From a virus: 29,119 bases of DNA. The stretch covers positions 1 to 29,119 of the IMG/VR virus record IMGVR_UViG_3300009068_000139; one strand, given 5' to 3'. Positions 6,873-15,457 of this stretch are shown here, one piece after another (the stretch's first letter is position 1; each line of letters begins with the position of its first letter). Made by a program: the position numbers and the translations under genes. The notes below the pieces were generated by a model, which saw only the letters and a program-made list of their open reading frames with translations, was not told the DNA's origin and made no database searches.

Positions 6873-8144
6873 TTAGCTATCTCTGTAAGCGATATCGTCA
6901 GATTGGTCGCCAGTGATTGAACCCATGGCAACTAAAGTTTCATACTGAACACGACCAGCACGACCGCCAGTGCCAACAGTACGACGAACCCAACCAGCAT
7001 GCTGTGAACCACCAACAGCACCATCACCTAGTGCAGCAGTTGCAGTTGCTTGATCCGCTGCATTTTGAATTTCAAAGTACTGAGCATTGTTACCAGTGCC
7101 AGAAATATCGATAACTGTTTCAGTTGTATAAGTCAAACCAACCAAAGTACCAGCAGTAGTAACAATAGCAACACCAGCTTCAGTAGTTAGTGTGAAACCA
7201 GTAACAGATGGAGAAGTACCAGTAACTGCAGAAACTTTATAAGTTGTGCCAGTTGCGTAGCCAGTAATAGTGCCAGTACCAGTATTTGTACCAGTGATAG
7301 TAACACGATCATTAGCAGCAAGAGTAGAAGCACCGCAAGTGAATTGACCACCAGTACCAGAAGTAGCAACAGTTGCTGCAAGAGTACCAGTAGTTGCTGC
7401 TGCCTTAACTTCGAACGCATTGGCAGTACGACCAGCAGTAGCAACATAATAAGATGTAGTAGAAGTTAAACCAGTGGCAGAAGCACCACCACCATTGTTA
7501 TACTTAACTTCTTCATTGGCAACTAAGCCATGTGCAGTATAAGCAACAGTATCAGTAGCAATAGTAATTCCAGAAGTAGGAATAATACGAGCAGGTTTAG
7601 CAATAGTCACAGTTGGTGCTGAAGTATATGAAGTACCAGTGTTAGTAACAGTAATTGCTGTAACTGCACCACCAGAGATAGTTGCAGTAGCTGCAGCAGA
7701 AGAGCCACCACCACCAGAGAATGTCACTGCTGGAGCAGTACCAAGGTAACGAGTTTTACCAGCAGAAACTGATACAGCGGAAACATTGTCTCCACCAGAT
7801 ACAGCTTCAGTAGCGTCAACACCGAATACTAAATTAGATCTACCCATAGAAAATGTATCGGCAGAGCCATGTGCTACATATACAGGTTTCTCAGATAGAG
7901 TATAAGAAGTACCACCAGATACAGTAGTAACAGTACCCTTACCGTTATTTGTACCCATGACAACTTTAGCCACAGTGTTAGATGTGATTGAAACGATTTG
8001 ATAATCTACACCACCCGCAAGGATATAGTTACCAATTTTTGCTTCAGTTGTAAATGAAGTAGATGTACCAGTCACTACACCAGTACTGGCGATAGCGATA
8101 GTTCCACTTGCTGTTTTAGAGTCTTTGTTGCCCCATAGTGCCAT
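6873..8144 (-). CDS. Virion surface protein, Thr/Ala/Gly-rich beta-repeat type
   Basis: This 423-residue protein is dominated by Thr, Ala, Gly, Val and Ser, with almost no charged residues between about 120 and 370. The N-terminus MALWGNKDSK and the C-terminal block HAGWVRRTVGTGGRAGRVQYE (about 380-400) look conserved among aquatic T4-like virion proteins. The middle contains GTSYTSAPTVTI and TGTTYKVSA-type beta modules, typical of phage decoration or fibre-like proteins. A strong ribosome-binding site (AAGGAGA at 8157-8151, six bases before ATG), a possible late promoter upstream and a strong terminator downstream all fit a highly expressed structural protein. Head decoration or tail adhesin are both possible. 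Confidence 0.7.
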   Translation of the reverse strand: MALWGNKDSKTASGTIAIASTGVVTGTSTSFTTEAKIGNYILAGGVDYQIVSITSNTVAKVVMGTNNGKGTVTTVSGGTSYTLSEKPVYVAHGSADTFSMGRSNLVFGVDATEAVSGGDNVSAVSVSAGKTRYLGTAPAVTFSGGGGSSAAATATISGGAVTAITVTNTGTSYTSAPTVTIAKPARIIPTSGITIATDTVAYTAHGLVANEEVKYNNGGGASATGLTSTTSYYVATAGRTANAFEVKAAATTGTLAATVATSGTGGQFTCGASTLAANDRVTITGTNTGTGTITGYATGTTYKVSAVTGTSPSVTGFTLTTEAGVAIVTTAGTLVGLTYTTETVIDISGTGNNAQYFEIQNAADQATATAALGDGAVGGSQHAGWVRRTVGTGGRAGRVQYETLVAMGSITGDQSDDIAYRDS

Positions 8145-8173
8145 TTTGTGTCTCCTTAGATTTGGACTTTAAT

Positions 8174-10636
8174 TTATTTATTCATTAGTTTGGAAGTGCC
8201 TGTAATCTTACGAGCACCAGATTTTGCCCCAGCTGGGCGACCACGACCACGCTTCTCAGCTGCTGGCTTCATTGGTTTTTTATCATCATAATCATCTGCG
8301 CCTTCTGGATCAAAGTAATTTGCTCCATAAGAATGCCCCTGAATTCTACGAACTGGTAGATCAGCCAATTTGATTTCCGTAATAAAATCTTTATACGAAA
8401 TTTTGTGTGGTATTAAATTACCTTCGTCATCGAAAGATTCTTTAACTGGTTTCTTTACTTTCTTAACAGGCTCCCACTTTTCTTCATGTGGTGCGTCACC
8501 AGCTGCATTTACTTTAACTTCTACAGATTTAGCTTCATTCATTTCAGAGTGCATGTAGTCAGCTGCAGTTTGGATGTAGTCAGTGGCAAGAGTAATCTTA
8601 GACTGAACCCATTCTGGTAAATCAGTATCTGGCTTTAGAATTTCTTTAATCATATCAGCACATCGTGTTAGAGTTGCTAATTGATTTAGAGCCATGTCAC
8701 CTTCGTAACCATATTCTTGCTCGTCTTTTGCTTCTTTTAGGTGACCAGCATTTTTAGCAGCATTTAAAACATCTGAACGATCTTTATATGACCCAGTAAA
8801 TACATCTGTGGTTAGATGTTCTTTATATTTGTTGTGATGTTCTGGTTTAATATGTTTTAGTAATGCAGCACCAGCTGGGTGTAAATTATCATTTATGGCT
8901 TCTTTGATTTCTTCTTTTGTCAAACGATCAACTGCTTTTTCAAGACCATCTCTACGTTTAAAAGATTTTTGTTTGTATCTGCTGGATAGTTCGTTGCTGG
9001 CAGCTTTCATACCAGGACTTCTTGCTGCATCTGCCTTGCGTTCAAAGTCTGCACCAATTTTACGAGTAATTACAGCATCACGGGATGCTTTCTTAGCATA
9101 AGAACCAAGAGTACTCTTTGACAATTCTTCGATATATTCAGCTTGTTCATTGGCTTCACTAAGTGCTTTGATTTGACTTTTAACTTTTTTAGTACCAAAA
9201 TAAGCATGATCAATTACATGCTGACCTTTTTGATTCACTCTAACATTGTAGTTATTATCTTTGTGCTTTGCTACAAGTGCTTTTTTAATAGAATTTGCTT
9301 GATCTGCACCATCATAGACATTTTCTTCAATCTGTTCAACTTCTTCGTTTGCTTGTTGCATTTTTTGCATTGCTTGTCCAGCAAGGTTTGCTGCTTTACC
9401 AGAACCTTCTTTTTTCTCAGTAGACTTTTTCCAATCGCCTTCGTATTTGAAAGAGATTAGTTTACCATTCTTATCTTTTTGTGTAGTCATCTTGTCTTCG
9501 TTGCGCAGAGCACGACCAATTGCTTTGTTGTGCGCTTGAGCAGTTTTGTGTTCTGGCTCTGCAGCTGGAACTGGATTGTTAAGTTTATAACGAGCACCAC
9601 GAGATGCATCCATAGTCTTACGCATTAAAGCATTTTCTTTATTGCGCTCTTCAATCTCTTCAACTTCTTCATTGGTTGGGTGACCATTGATTGGTTTGTT
9701 TGCAGCTTTGTGTGCTTTGTTCTCAGGTGTCCCTTTGATATACTTTCTATCAGGAACAGGTGCTACTGGAGCATGAGTTGGTGCTTGTGGTCTTCTTGCT
9801 GGAACTGGATCTGGAACATGATACTCATCATCTTCTCTTTCACGACGACCAAAACCGCTACCACCATATGCATGTCCATGACTTGGACCAGAGTAACTTT
9901 GGTATCCTTCAGAGACACCATCTTTTTTCTTGTTAGTATCGTAGTAAGCACCAAGAGCCATTTTGATACGCTCTTTCTTAGACTTACCATCAAACTTTGG
10001 ATTCTGACTATGAACAAAATCATGGATCCAATCACCAGCTTTGGCATCTTTGGATAGAACTTCATTGAGTGCATCTAGATCTTCTTGATCGATATCGTCA
10101 CCCATGTTTAAAGTTCTTCTTTTATTGGCAATCAGAGCACCTTTGGTTTTACTAGACTTCATAAGGTTAGATAACTTCTGACGAGCAACTGACATGTGAC
10201 TAACTGGATCTAATTTATTAAGTTTAGTCTTCATACGACGAATCTCATCTAGTTCTTCAACTGATTCAGACATAGTTGAATGTTTAACTTTAGTAGAACT
10301 ACCATTAGCACCTTGGAAATGAACATCATCGCCAGATCGTTTAGCAGTCCAATGTTTACCATCTTCAGTCTTAAACTTATGCTCTTGTTGGTCTTTTAAT
10401 TTTGCGATGGCTTCGTGATGTTCTGGGTGTAAAGGAATAGAGAAATCAAAATTATGATGAACAGTCTTCATAGTACCCCAAGAATACTTTTGTGACTTCA
10501 CAGTACCTTCTTCTAGCTGTTCAGTTTCTTCTTTACGAAGAATCTCAAAGTCTTGTTTGTCAAGTTCACCATTATGGTTCTTGTCCAACTTCTTTTGTTT
10601 ACCCTTCAACGCTTCCATAAATGATTTGTATTCCAT
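8174..10636 (-). CDS. Large virion/head-associated protein with EF-hand-like loop and AT-hook-like tail
   Basis: The 820-residue product starts MEYKSFMEAL, similar to the capsid-targeting peptides discussed in the findings. Residues 18-29 form a calcium-loop pattern (D18-x-N20-x-N22-G-E-L-D26-x2-D29). The body is a chain of charged, lysine/glutamate-rich modules joined by acidic linkers (EEVEEIEE, EEVEQIEEN), one with the LSKSTLGSYAKKASRD sequence that I recall from other T4-like virion proteins. The C-terminus has KRGRGRPAGAK, an AT-hook-like GRP core for minor-groove DNA binding. Such a linker-rich design suits an internal head protein that is cut during maturation. It follows the Dps-like gene by two bases. 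No catalytic domain is recognised. Confidence 0.65.
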   Translation of the reverse strand: MEYKSFMEALKGKQKKLDKNHNGELDKQDFEILRKEETEQLEEGTVKSQKYSWGTMKTVHHNFDFSIPLHPEHHEAIAKLKDQQEHKFKTEDGKHWTAKRSGDDVHFQGANGSSTKVKHSTMSESVEELDEIRRMKTKLNKLDPVSHMSVARQKLSNLMKSSKTKGALIANKRRTLNMGDDIDQEDLDALNEVLSKDAKAGDWIHDFVHSQNPKFDGKSKKERIKMALGAYYDTNKKKDGVSEGYQSYSGPSHGHAYGGSGFGRREREDDEYHVPDPVPARRPQAPTHAPVAPVPDRKYIKGTPENKAHKAANKPINGHPTNEEVEEIEERNKENALMRKTMDASRGARYKLNNPVPAAEPEHKTAQAHNKAIGRALRNEDKMTTQKDKNGKLISFKYEGDWKKSTEKKEGSGKAANLAGQAMQKMQQANEEVEQIEENVYDGADQANSIKKALVAKHKDNNYNVRVNQKGQHVIDHAYFGTKKVKSQIKALSEANEQAEYIEELSKSTLGSYAKKASRDAVITRKIGADFERKADAARSPGMKAASNELSSRYKQKSFKRRDGLEKAVDRLTKEEIKEAINDNLHPAGAALLKHIKPEHHNKYKEHLTTDVFTGSYKDRSDVLNAAKNAGHLKEAKDEQEYGYEGDMALNQLATLTRCADMIKEILKPDTDLPEWVQSKITLATDYIQTAADYMHSEMNEAKSVEVKVNAAGDAPHEEKWEPVKKVKKPVKESFDDEGNLIPHKISYKDFITEIKLADLPVRRIQGHSYGANYFDPEGADDYDDKKPMKPAAEKRGRGRPAGAKSGARKITGTSKLMNK
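8175..8182 (-). promoter_or_regulatory. T4-type late promoter candidate before the 423-residue virion gene
   Basis: On the minus strand AATAAATA (8182-8175) matches 7 of 8 bases of the T4 late -10 element TATAAATA. It lies 31 bases before ATG 8144 and spans the stop codon of the upstream gene. The AT-rich context lowers its weight. Confidence 0.4.
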
Positions 10637-10638
10637 TC

Positions 10639-11085
10639 TTATTCCCCAGTAGTTTTTAGGATGGATCTTAACATCCAGCCATGTTTCTTATGTGCATCCA
10701 GTCTATCTGCCACGAAATTAGCAAAACCTTGCTCTTTTGCAGCAGTGAGTAGATCGAATAACTTATTTAGGCGAACGATGCTTTCGTTGTTCGCTGCAAG
10801 TAGATCTGCAATCATTGTCTCTGGAGTGTGTCCAACATTACCTGCATCGATAGACTTATGAACATAAATCTCGTCTAGGTTTCTGGGAGCATACTCGTTC
10901 ATTGCACGGAGTTCTTCTGCAAATGGATCGACTGCACCATATAATTCTTCATATAAATCTCCGAAGAATTCATGTAGTTGAGGGAAGTCTTTACCTTCTA
11001 CATTCCAGTGATAGGAGTGTGCTTTGAAATACATCAAAAATGTATTGCTTAGACAGACTCTTGCTTCTAGTACAGTATCATTCAT
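10639..11085 (-). CDS. Dps-like ferritin (DNA-protection during starvation family)
   Basis: This four-helix ferritin-like protein keeps the Dps inter-subunit ferroxidase residues: the histidine of HWNVEG, the histidine of FPQLHEFF, and D and E of VDPFAEEL. Dps dodecamers bind and oxidise iron with hydrogen peroxide and some bind DNA. I place the start at ATG 11085 (148 residues), directly after the upstream stop, because Dps proteins begin close to the TVLEARVCLSNTF helix. An in-frame ATG at 11136 would give 165 residues but overlap the upstream gene by 50 bases. It lies among virion proteins rather than stress genes, so it may be packaged or may protect DNA from oxidative damage during infection. 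Confidence 0.9.
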   Translation of the reverse strand: MNDTVLEARVCLSNTFLMYFKAHSYHWNVEGKDFPQLHEFFGDLYEELYGAVDPFAEELRAMNEYAPRNLDEIYVHKSIDAGNVGHTPETMIADLLAANNESIVRLNKLFDLLTAAKEQGFANFVADRLDAHKKHGWMLRSILKTTGE

Positions 11086-11086
11086 T

Positions 11087-11707
11087 TTAACAGTTCCACT
11101 TTCTAAGTGCGAGTGCCTTACGACTTGGCTCGCCATTTGGTTTCTTCATTGGACCTTCCATGCCACCCATTCGTGCACAGAAAGACTTACGACGATTTGC
11201 TGCTTTACTTCCAGCTTTTAATTTAGATGGAGAAGTAGTAACTGGTGCTTTTAAATTAGCACCTTTAGCATTGTATGCGTCACGACCCTTTTGAGTCAGA
11301 CCACCAGTCGAAGACTTGTGTCCTTTGGCATCAACTGCATACTCTAGTAATTCTAGATCGCTAAACTGTTCAAACTTTTCCCAGATGTATTCTGGATCTA
11401 AATTATGTAACATTGCCATTTCTTCGACAACGGATTCGATTAGATCAAACTGTGCTTCTAGTTCTTCATTCTGAGATGCCTTCAATGCGGCATCAGTTGG
11501 AGCACCTTTGCTTCCAGGTTTGCGCATCTTTTCGCCTGATCCAGCTTTGATTCGTTTTTGTTTAGCATGGATATTGTCCCACAATCCACGCTTACCTTCT
11601 TTAATGCATGAACCTTCAGCACATGGTGCAGTTCCAGGTTTGCGTTTGTAACCTTTCCAACAGTTACAGGTCTCAGATAAATGATCTGCAAAAGATTTAA
11701 AATACAC
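11087..11707 (-). CDS. DUF6321-like virion-cluster protein with cysteine-rich N-terminus
   Basis: The C-terminal 75 residues (SSTGGLTQKGRDAYN ... SFCARMGGMEGPM ... ALRKWNC) resemble the DUF6321 family found in large phages. Before it are a cysteine cluster (CNCWKGYKRKPGTAPC ... C), a basic stretch (WDNIHAKQKRIKAGSGEKM) and an acidic helix. I favour the GTG at 11707, which has a GGGAG ribosome-binding site eight bases upstream (11720-11716) and gives the N-terminus [M]YFKSFADHLSE. ATG 11737 adds 10 residues and has no clear binding site. The function is unknown. Its high basic content, cysteines and capsid-targeting-like start suggest an internal head protein. Confidence 0.65.
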   Translation of the reverse strand: MYFKSFADHLSETCNCWKGYKRKPGTAPCAEGSCIKEGKRGLWDNIHAKQKRIKAGSGEKMRKPGSKGAPTDAALKASQNEELEAQFDLIESVVEEMAMLHNLDPEYIWEKFEQFSDLELLEYAVDAKGHKSSTGGLTQKGRDAYNAKGANLKAPVTTSPSKLKAGSKAANRRKSFCARMGGMEGPMKKPNGEPSRKALALRKWNC

Positions 11708-13607
11708 TTGGCATACTCCCTTTAGTAACTTTACCATGAGACATTCTTGACTTCTCTACTTTACGAACACGAGACACTAATCTTTGAGCAACACGAGAGA
11801 TAATATCTTTTCTCTTTGCCATTGTTTTCTCGATTCGTTCTTTTTCTCCAACAGAAACTTTAGCAGGATCACGACCACGAAGCATTCTTTTCTTCATTAG
11901 TTTGATTGCTAATCTTCTTGCTCGTTTATTAATAGTCGCTGGGTTTGAGAATCGCTTCAATGCAATCTTGGTAGAACGACCTCTTTTTGCAGAAGTCTTA
12001 CGGAGACGAATCTTACCTTTTAATCTTTCTGCACGAGAAAGAACTTCCATTAAATCATACTTGGCTTCTTCTTGTAGTGGTGGAATTTCTTCGCCATCGT
12101 CATCATATACTAAAACAATCTCATCTTCTTCATAGAGATCTTCAATGTCTTCATCAGTAACAGAGTTTACCATTTCTTCAATGTCTTCATCAGTAAAATC
12201 TTCTTTGAAGAATGGATCTTTTGACATTGTTGAATCTGTGCTAATTCCTGATCGTTCTTCACCACATTGGCATTTATGCTCACCACACTCTGGACAAACT
12301 GCTTTCTTCTGAGCTTCTTCTAATTCTTCTGATAAACCACTTGGTTTATCTCTAAAGTGTTTCCAATCAGATGCATCTGTAGATACGATATGTTTATAAG
12401 GAACTTCATGCCCAGACATAGTCTTAACATGAGTGCCAGTTTTATTTGCTACATTACTGAGGTGATGTTGATTACCTTTTTTGTAAATAACAGTTCCGCC
12501 ATGACTAGAGACATCATCTTCTCCATATCCTTCTTTCATTTGACTATGTTTCTTTAGATCATTGTCAAATTGTTTGTTGGTGGCTTTGTTGATACCTTTA
12601 AATCTTTTATTACCTTTAGCATAGTTGCCAGAAGCATCAGCTGCTTTTGCAGATGCGCCAGCTGCTGTCTTATATCTTGCTAAAAGATCAGTTGATAATT
12701 CATTAACAACTTCTTCTTTAACTTGATCTTTTGTATTGTAATTATAGAATGTCAAGAAACCTTTAGTCTTACCAGTTGGCTTAGTGATGTCTTGTTTAGC
12801 ACCAGTATCTGTTGTAGATGGCTCTAATTTATCCGTGCCGTTTTGTTGTATGACTGCTTCTTTCATTTGTTTTTCTTCCGTAGGTTTAACATCTTGAATC
12901 CACTTGGAAACAAGATTTCCTGACTGTTCTTTTAATAGTAAATGATTCGAACCACGCTTAACGATTGTAAACATCTCACCATTTGATTCTACAACATCAC
13001 CTTCGTTAAAAATCTCTCCACAGAAATATTGTTCACGGAGTTTATCTTTAACTAACAGCAACTGTTTTTTGACTGGTTCTAAACCTAAGCCAATACGAAC
13101 ATCGTTCATTAGACGACGACCATCAAGTTCACGAATGTTGCTTGGTAACTTCTTCTTAAATTCTTCGTATAATCCTTTGGTTGCTAACTGTTTCATTTTA
13201 GCAAAGTTAGCATCAGGATTCTTTTCTGTGATTGGAATAATTTGGATGGAGGTATTTTCTTTAACAAGTTTCTTTAGTTTGTCGACTTGTTCGCTTCCAG
13301 TAACTATTACAATCTTCTTGTATTTTTTACCCAAATCTTCTAGAAGGTTATTAATCTTAGACTCATTTACAGATTTGAAATTAGTCTTAGGGAACATTAA
13401 CTTGAGGTATTGTTCCTTCTTCTCTTCTTGAATTAGGCTATCTTTAGTGGATGCGTAGATGACATGGTCAGTATTCTTTTGCTCTGACAGTCTATTGACA
13501 GTCTTAACCATTAGTTCGTGTGCTGTAGTTGGAGGATCAAAATCTCCGAAGGCACAAACTAAGGTTGTTGACGGTAATTCTTTGATTAGTTGTCTATAAT
13601 CTTTCAT
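11697..13607 (-). CDS. Degenerate HxGH-type nucleotidyltransferase fused to a basic virion domain
   Basis: The N-terminal 170 residues resemble cytidylyltransferase/NMN adenylyltransferase folds: FGDFDPPTTAHELMV matches the G-x-F-x-P-P-T-x-G-H loop, but the first histidine and the glycine before the second histidine are changed. A DGRRLMNDVR segment replaces the usual ISSTxxR. A small beta domain follows (GEIFNEGDVVESNGEMFTI ... SKWIQDV), then disordered linkers, a CPECGEHKCQCGE cysteine motif and a strongly basic C-terminal helix region of about 100 residues (ARRLAIKLMKKRMLRG ...). I start at ATG 13607 (MKDYRQLIKE) because that peptide matches the T4 capsid-targeting sequence; ATG 13616 would add three residues. 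Catalytic activity is doubtful. Confidence 0.7.
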   Translation of the reverse strand: MKDYRQLIKELPSTTLVCAFGDFDPPTTAHELMVKTVNRLSEQKNTDHVIYASTKDSLIQEEKKEQYLKLMFPKTNFKSVNESKINNLLEDLGKKYKKIVIVTGSEQVDKLKKLVKENTSIQIIPITEKNPDANFAKMKQLATKGLYEEFKKKLPSNIRELDGRRLMNDVRIGLGLEPVKKQLLLVKDKLREQYFCGEIFNEGDVVESNGEMFTIVKRGSNHLLLKEQSGNLVSKWIQDVKPTEEKQMKEAVIQQNGTDKLEPSTTDTGAKQDITKPTGKTKGFLTFYNYNTKDQVKEEVVNELSTDLLARYKTAAGASAKAADASGNYAKGNKRFKGINKATNKQFDNDLKKHSQMKEGYGEDDVSSHGGTVIYKKGNQHHLSNVANKTGTHVKTMSGHEVPYKHIVSTDASDWKHFRDKPSGLSEELEEAQKKAVCPECGEHKCQCGEERSGISTDSTMSKDPFFKEDFTDEDIEEMVNSVTDEDIEDLYEEDEIVLVYDDDGEEIPPLQEEAKYDLMEVLSRAERLKGKIRLRKTSAKRGRSTKIALKRFSNPATINKRARRLAIKLMKKRMLRGRDPAKVSVGEKERIEKTMAKRKDIISRVAQRLVSRVRKVEKSRMSHGKVTKGSMPSVF

Positions 13608-13631
13608 GCGATCCATCTATAAAGTAGTACA

Positions 13632-13643
13632 TATTATTTAGGA
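13632..13643 (-). promoter_or_regulatory. Shared 12-mer upstream of virion genes, possible late promoter (copy 1)
   Basis: The 50-base gap 13617-13666 contains, on the minus strand, TCCTAAATAATA, about 16 bases before ATG 13616. The identical 12-mer occurs at 17714-17703 upstream of another virion-cluster gene. CTAAATA keeps the TAAATA part of the T4 late -10 element TATAAATA. Confidence 0.35.
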
Positions 13644-13666
13644 GTTTGTATCCTTACATAGATTAG

Positions 13667-15451
13667 TTATTTCATAGCCTTACGAAGATCATTGTACAAT
13701 TCATCTTTATGTTCAGGTTTCATCTGAGAAGATAGATGAGAATGGAATTCTTCTTTCTTACCTGCTGACGCTAACTCTCTTAACTTAGTTCCAGAGATAC
13801 CAGTAACACCTTTGGCATTTTCATCTCGTTCACCTGATGAACTAAATGAGATGTCTTTGAAGTTGTAGTGACCATGAGCACCTTTGACACCATTGTATTT
13901 CTTTAGTAAGTCATACATTGGTTTACGATCTGAACCACCAACAAAGTGTAGATGAGTCACACCCTTAGTGTGGAGATCAGCTGCATGTTGTAACACAGTT
14001 GGTTTATCTTTGGAAGCGACTTCAATGTTAGTTCCAGGAAATGCATTTCGTGCATGCTTCAGTTTGGTTTCTGGATCGAGAGGATTCTTACCATCTTTTG
14101 TATCGTGAGAGTGAGAAAGAATCAGAGTGTGACCACCACCAACTTCTTTGGCTTTATCTTTGATAGTCTTAACAACTTCTTCGTGACCAGCAGTTGGAGG
14201 ATTCATACGACCATATGCCATAACATGGTGCACATCACCTGCTGGCTTTGGTTCACCACGAGACTTCAATAGATTCTGGCGAGCAAACTCTGCACGATTG
14301 ACCAACTTGGTTGGCTCTGTTACACCATTGTGAGTATGATTGTATACGAAACCTTCTGGCTTCGAAGCAACACCACCGATGGCATGTTCATAAGAACCTT
14401 CATTAGATTCTAGAGTCTTAACCAATTCATTCTTAGCATTGGCAAGGTGACCATGCATCTTCAGTAGATTGTCGTAGTGTTGTTTGTTCTTTTCGATATG
14501 CTTTAATTGTGAATCAGCATCATCGATAATTGCTTGTTTCTTTGCAGGGGTTTTAATCTTATCGAACTTCTTCTTCAACTGAGAAGAAACATGAGCAGAG
14601 AATCCTTCAGTGGAAGGTGTCTCACCAGTACGAACTGTTTGATTGATATAAGTTGCTAGGTGTCCTGATTCACCGCTATGCTCTGGGTGAATTGCTTTGT
14701 ACATTTTAGCACCATGAGTCTCATGAATAGTTTTGGCTTTGGATAACTCACCAAGGACTTTCTGTTGAGACTGTGGAGAGTACTTTGCACCTGCTGAATC
14801 GTAGCTGGCAGTATGGTGGAACATATCTGGATGAGAACCGAACTCACTCTCAGAAACATTACCTGTTGCATTCATGTTGCTAAGGTTAGTGCCTTCGTAT
14901 TTGGTATGAGTAACTACACCCATCTTTGACTTATTGATTGCTTGGGCTTTGTCACCAGATGCAGTATAAGTGATAGTGTTTGGTGTGAAAGAAGTTTTGC
15001 TTCCTTCTTTTTTCAAGTCGTTATGTGTATACATAACATCACCTTGATAAACACCTTGCTTTGGAGCAACCTTTGGTAAATGTTCTAAACCTGCTTTAAG
15101 TTTCTCAACAAGACCTGGAGCATGTCCATGATTCTTCTCGATGTCTTCAGGTGTATAATTTAACTTTGGGTTTTTATTAAACGCAGACTTTGACGCAACA
15201 AAGAATTTACCATTCTCTGGATGATGACCATAAACGATAGATGGTGAACCATCATACTTCATTGTCAACTTGTTGGAGGTTGTACCTTGTTTAGTATGAT
15301 AGTGTGCAGCATGAAGGGCATTATACGCATGATTGAATCCGTCTGCTCCGTGGAACAGTGGACGATCCTCAGCGTGAGTAATGTGTTTAAGTTTTGCACC
15401 CTCTTCGGCTGGTGCACCTTCAGTTAAAAAGTCTCTAAATCCTAGTATCAT
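13667..15451 (-). CDS. Ligase-like nucleotidyltransferase fused to HxGH nucleotidyltransferase
   Basis: Residue numbers are from ATG 15451 (594 residues). The N-terminal half resembles covalent DNA/RNA-ligase folds: motif I K65-Y-D-G with following SPS, a motif III-like VYQGDVMY (about 134-141), motif IV KPEGFVYN (about 364-371) and motif V TKLVN (about 381-385). It looks like the DUF6267 group. The C-terminal 180 residues carry AYGRMNPPTAGH (about 412-423) and ISGTKLR (about 552-558), a good match to NMN-adenylyltransferase/cytidylyltransferase active sites. A TTG at 15490 would add 13 residues, but a consensus promoter occupies that stretch. The start MILGFRDFLTEG resembles a capsid-targeting peptide with a gp21-type site after FLTE. 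Substrate unknown. Confidence 0.75.
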   Translation of the reverse strand: MILGFRDFLTEGAPAEEGAKLKHITHAEDRPLFHGADGFNHAYNALHAAHYHTKQGTTSNKLTMKYDGSPSIVYGHHPENGKFFVASKSAFNKNPKLNYTPEDIEKNHGHAPGLVEKLKAGLEHLPKVAPKQGVYQGDVMYTHNDLKKEGSKTSFTPNTITYTASGDKAQAINKSKMGVVTHTKYEGTNLSNMNATGNVSESEFGSHPDMFHHTASYDSAGAKYSPQSQQKVLGELSKAKTIHETHGAKMYKAIHPEHSGESGHLATYINQTVRTGETPSTEGFSAHVSSQLKKKFDKIKTPAKKQAIIDDADSQLKHIEKNKQHYDNLLKMHGHLANAKNELVKTLESNEGSYEHAIGGVASKPEGFVYNHTHNGVTEPTKLVNRAEFARQNLLKSRGEPKPAGDVHHVMAYGRMNPPTAGHEEVVKTIKDKAKEVGGGHTLILSHSHDTKDGKNPLDPETKLKHARNAFPGTNIEVASKDKPTVLQHAADLHTKGVTHLHFVGGSDRKPMYDLLKKYNGVKGAHGHYNFKDISFSSSGERDENAKGVTGISGTKLRELASAGKKEEFHSHLSSQMKPEHKDELYNDLRKAMK

Positions 15452-15457
15452 ATCACT

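Noticed and set aside
6873-8144. Tandem DNA repeats or CRISPR-like array suggested by recurrent ACCAGTA and GCAGTA words
   Set aside because: The words come from biased Thr/Ala/Gly/Val codons in a single open frame, with no regular repeat-spacer period.
9143-10057. Plus-strand open frames of 60-126 residues across the window
   Set aside because: They lie opposite well-supported minus-strand genes, have odd compositions (runs of Cys, Phe, Ile) and no motifs or ribosome-binding sites.
10639-11136. Dps-like gene starting at ATG 11136
   Set aside because: It would overlap the upstream gene by 50 bases and add 17 residues not typical of Dps; kept only as an alternative.
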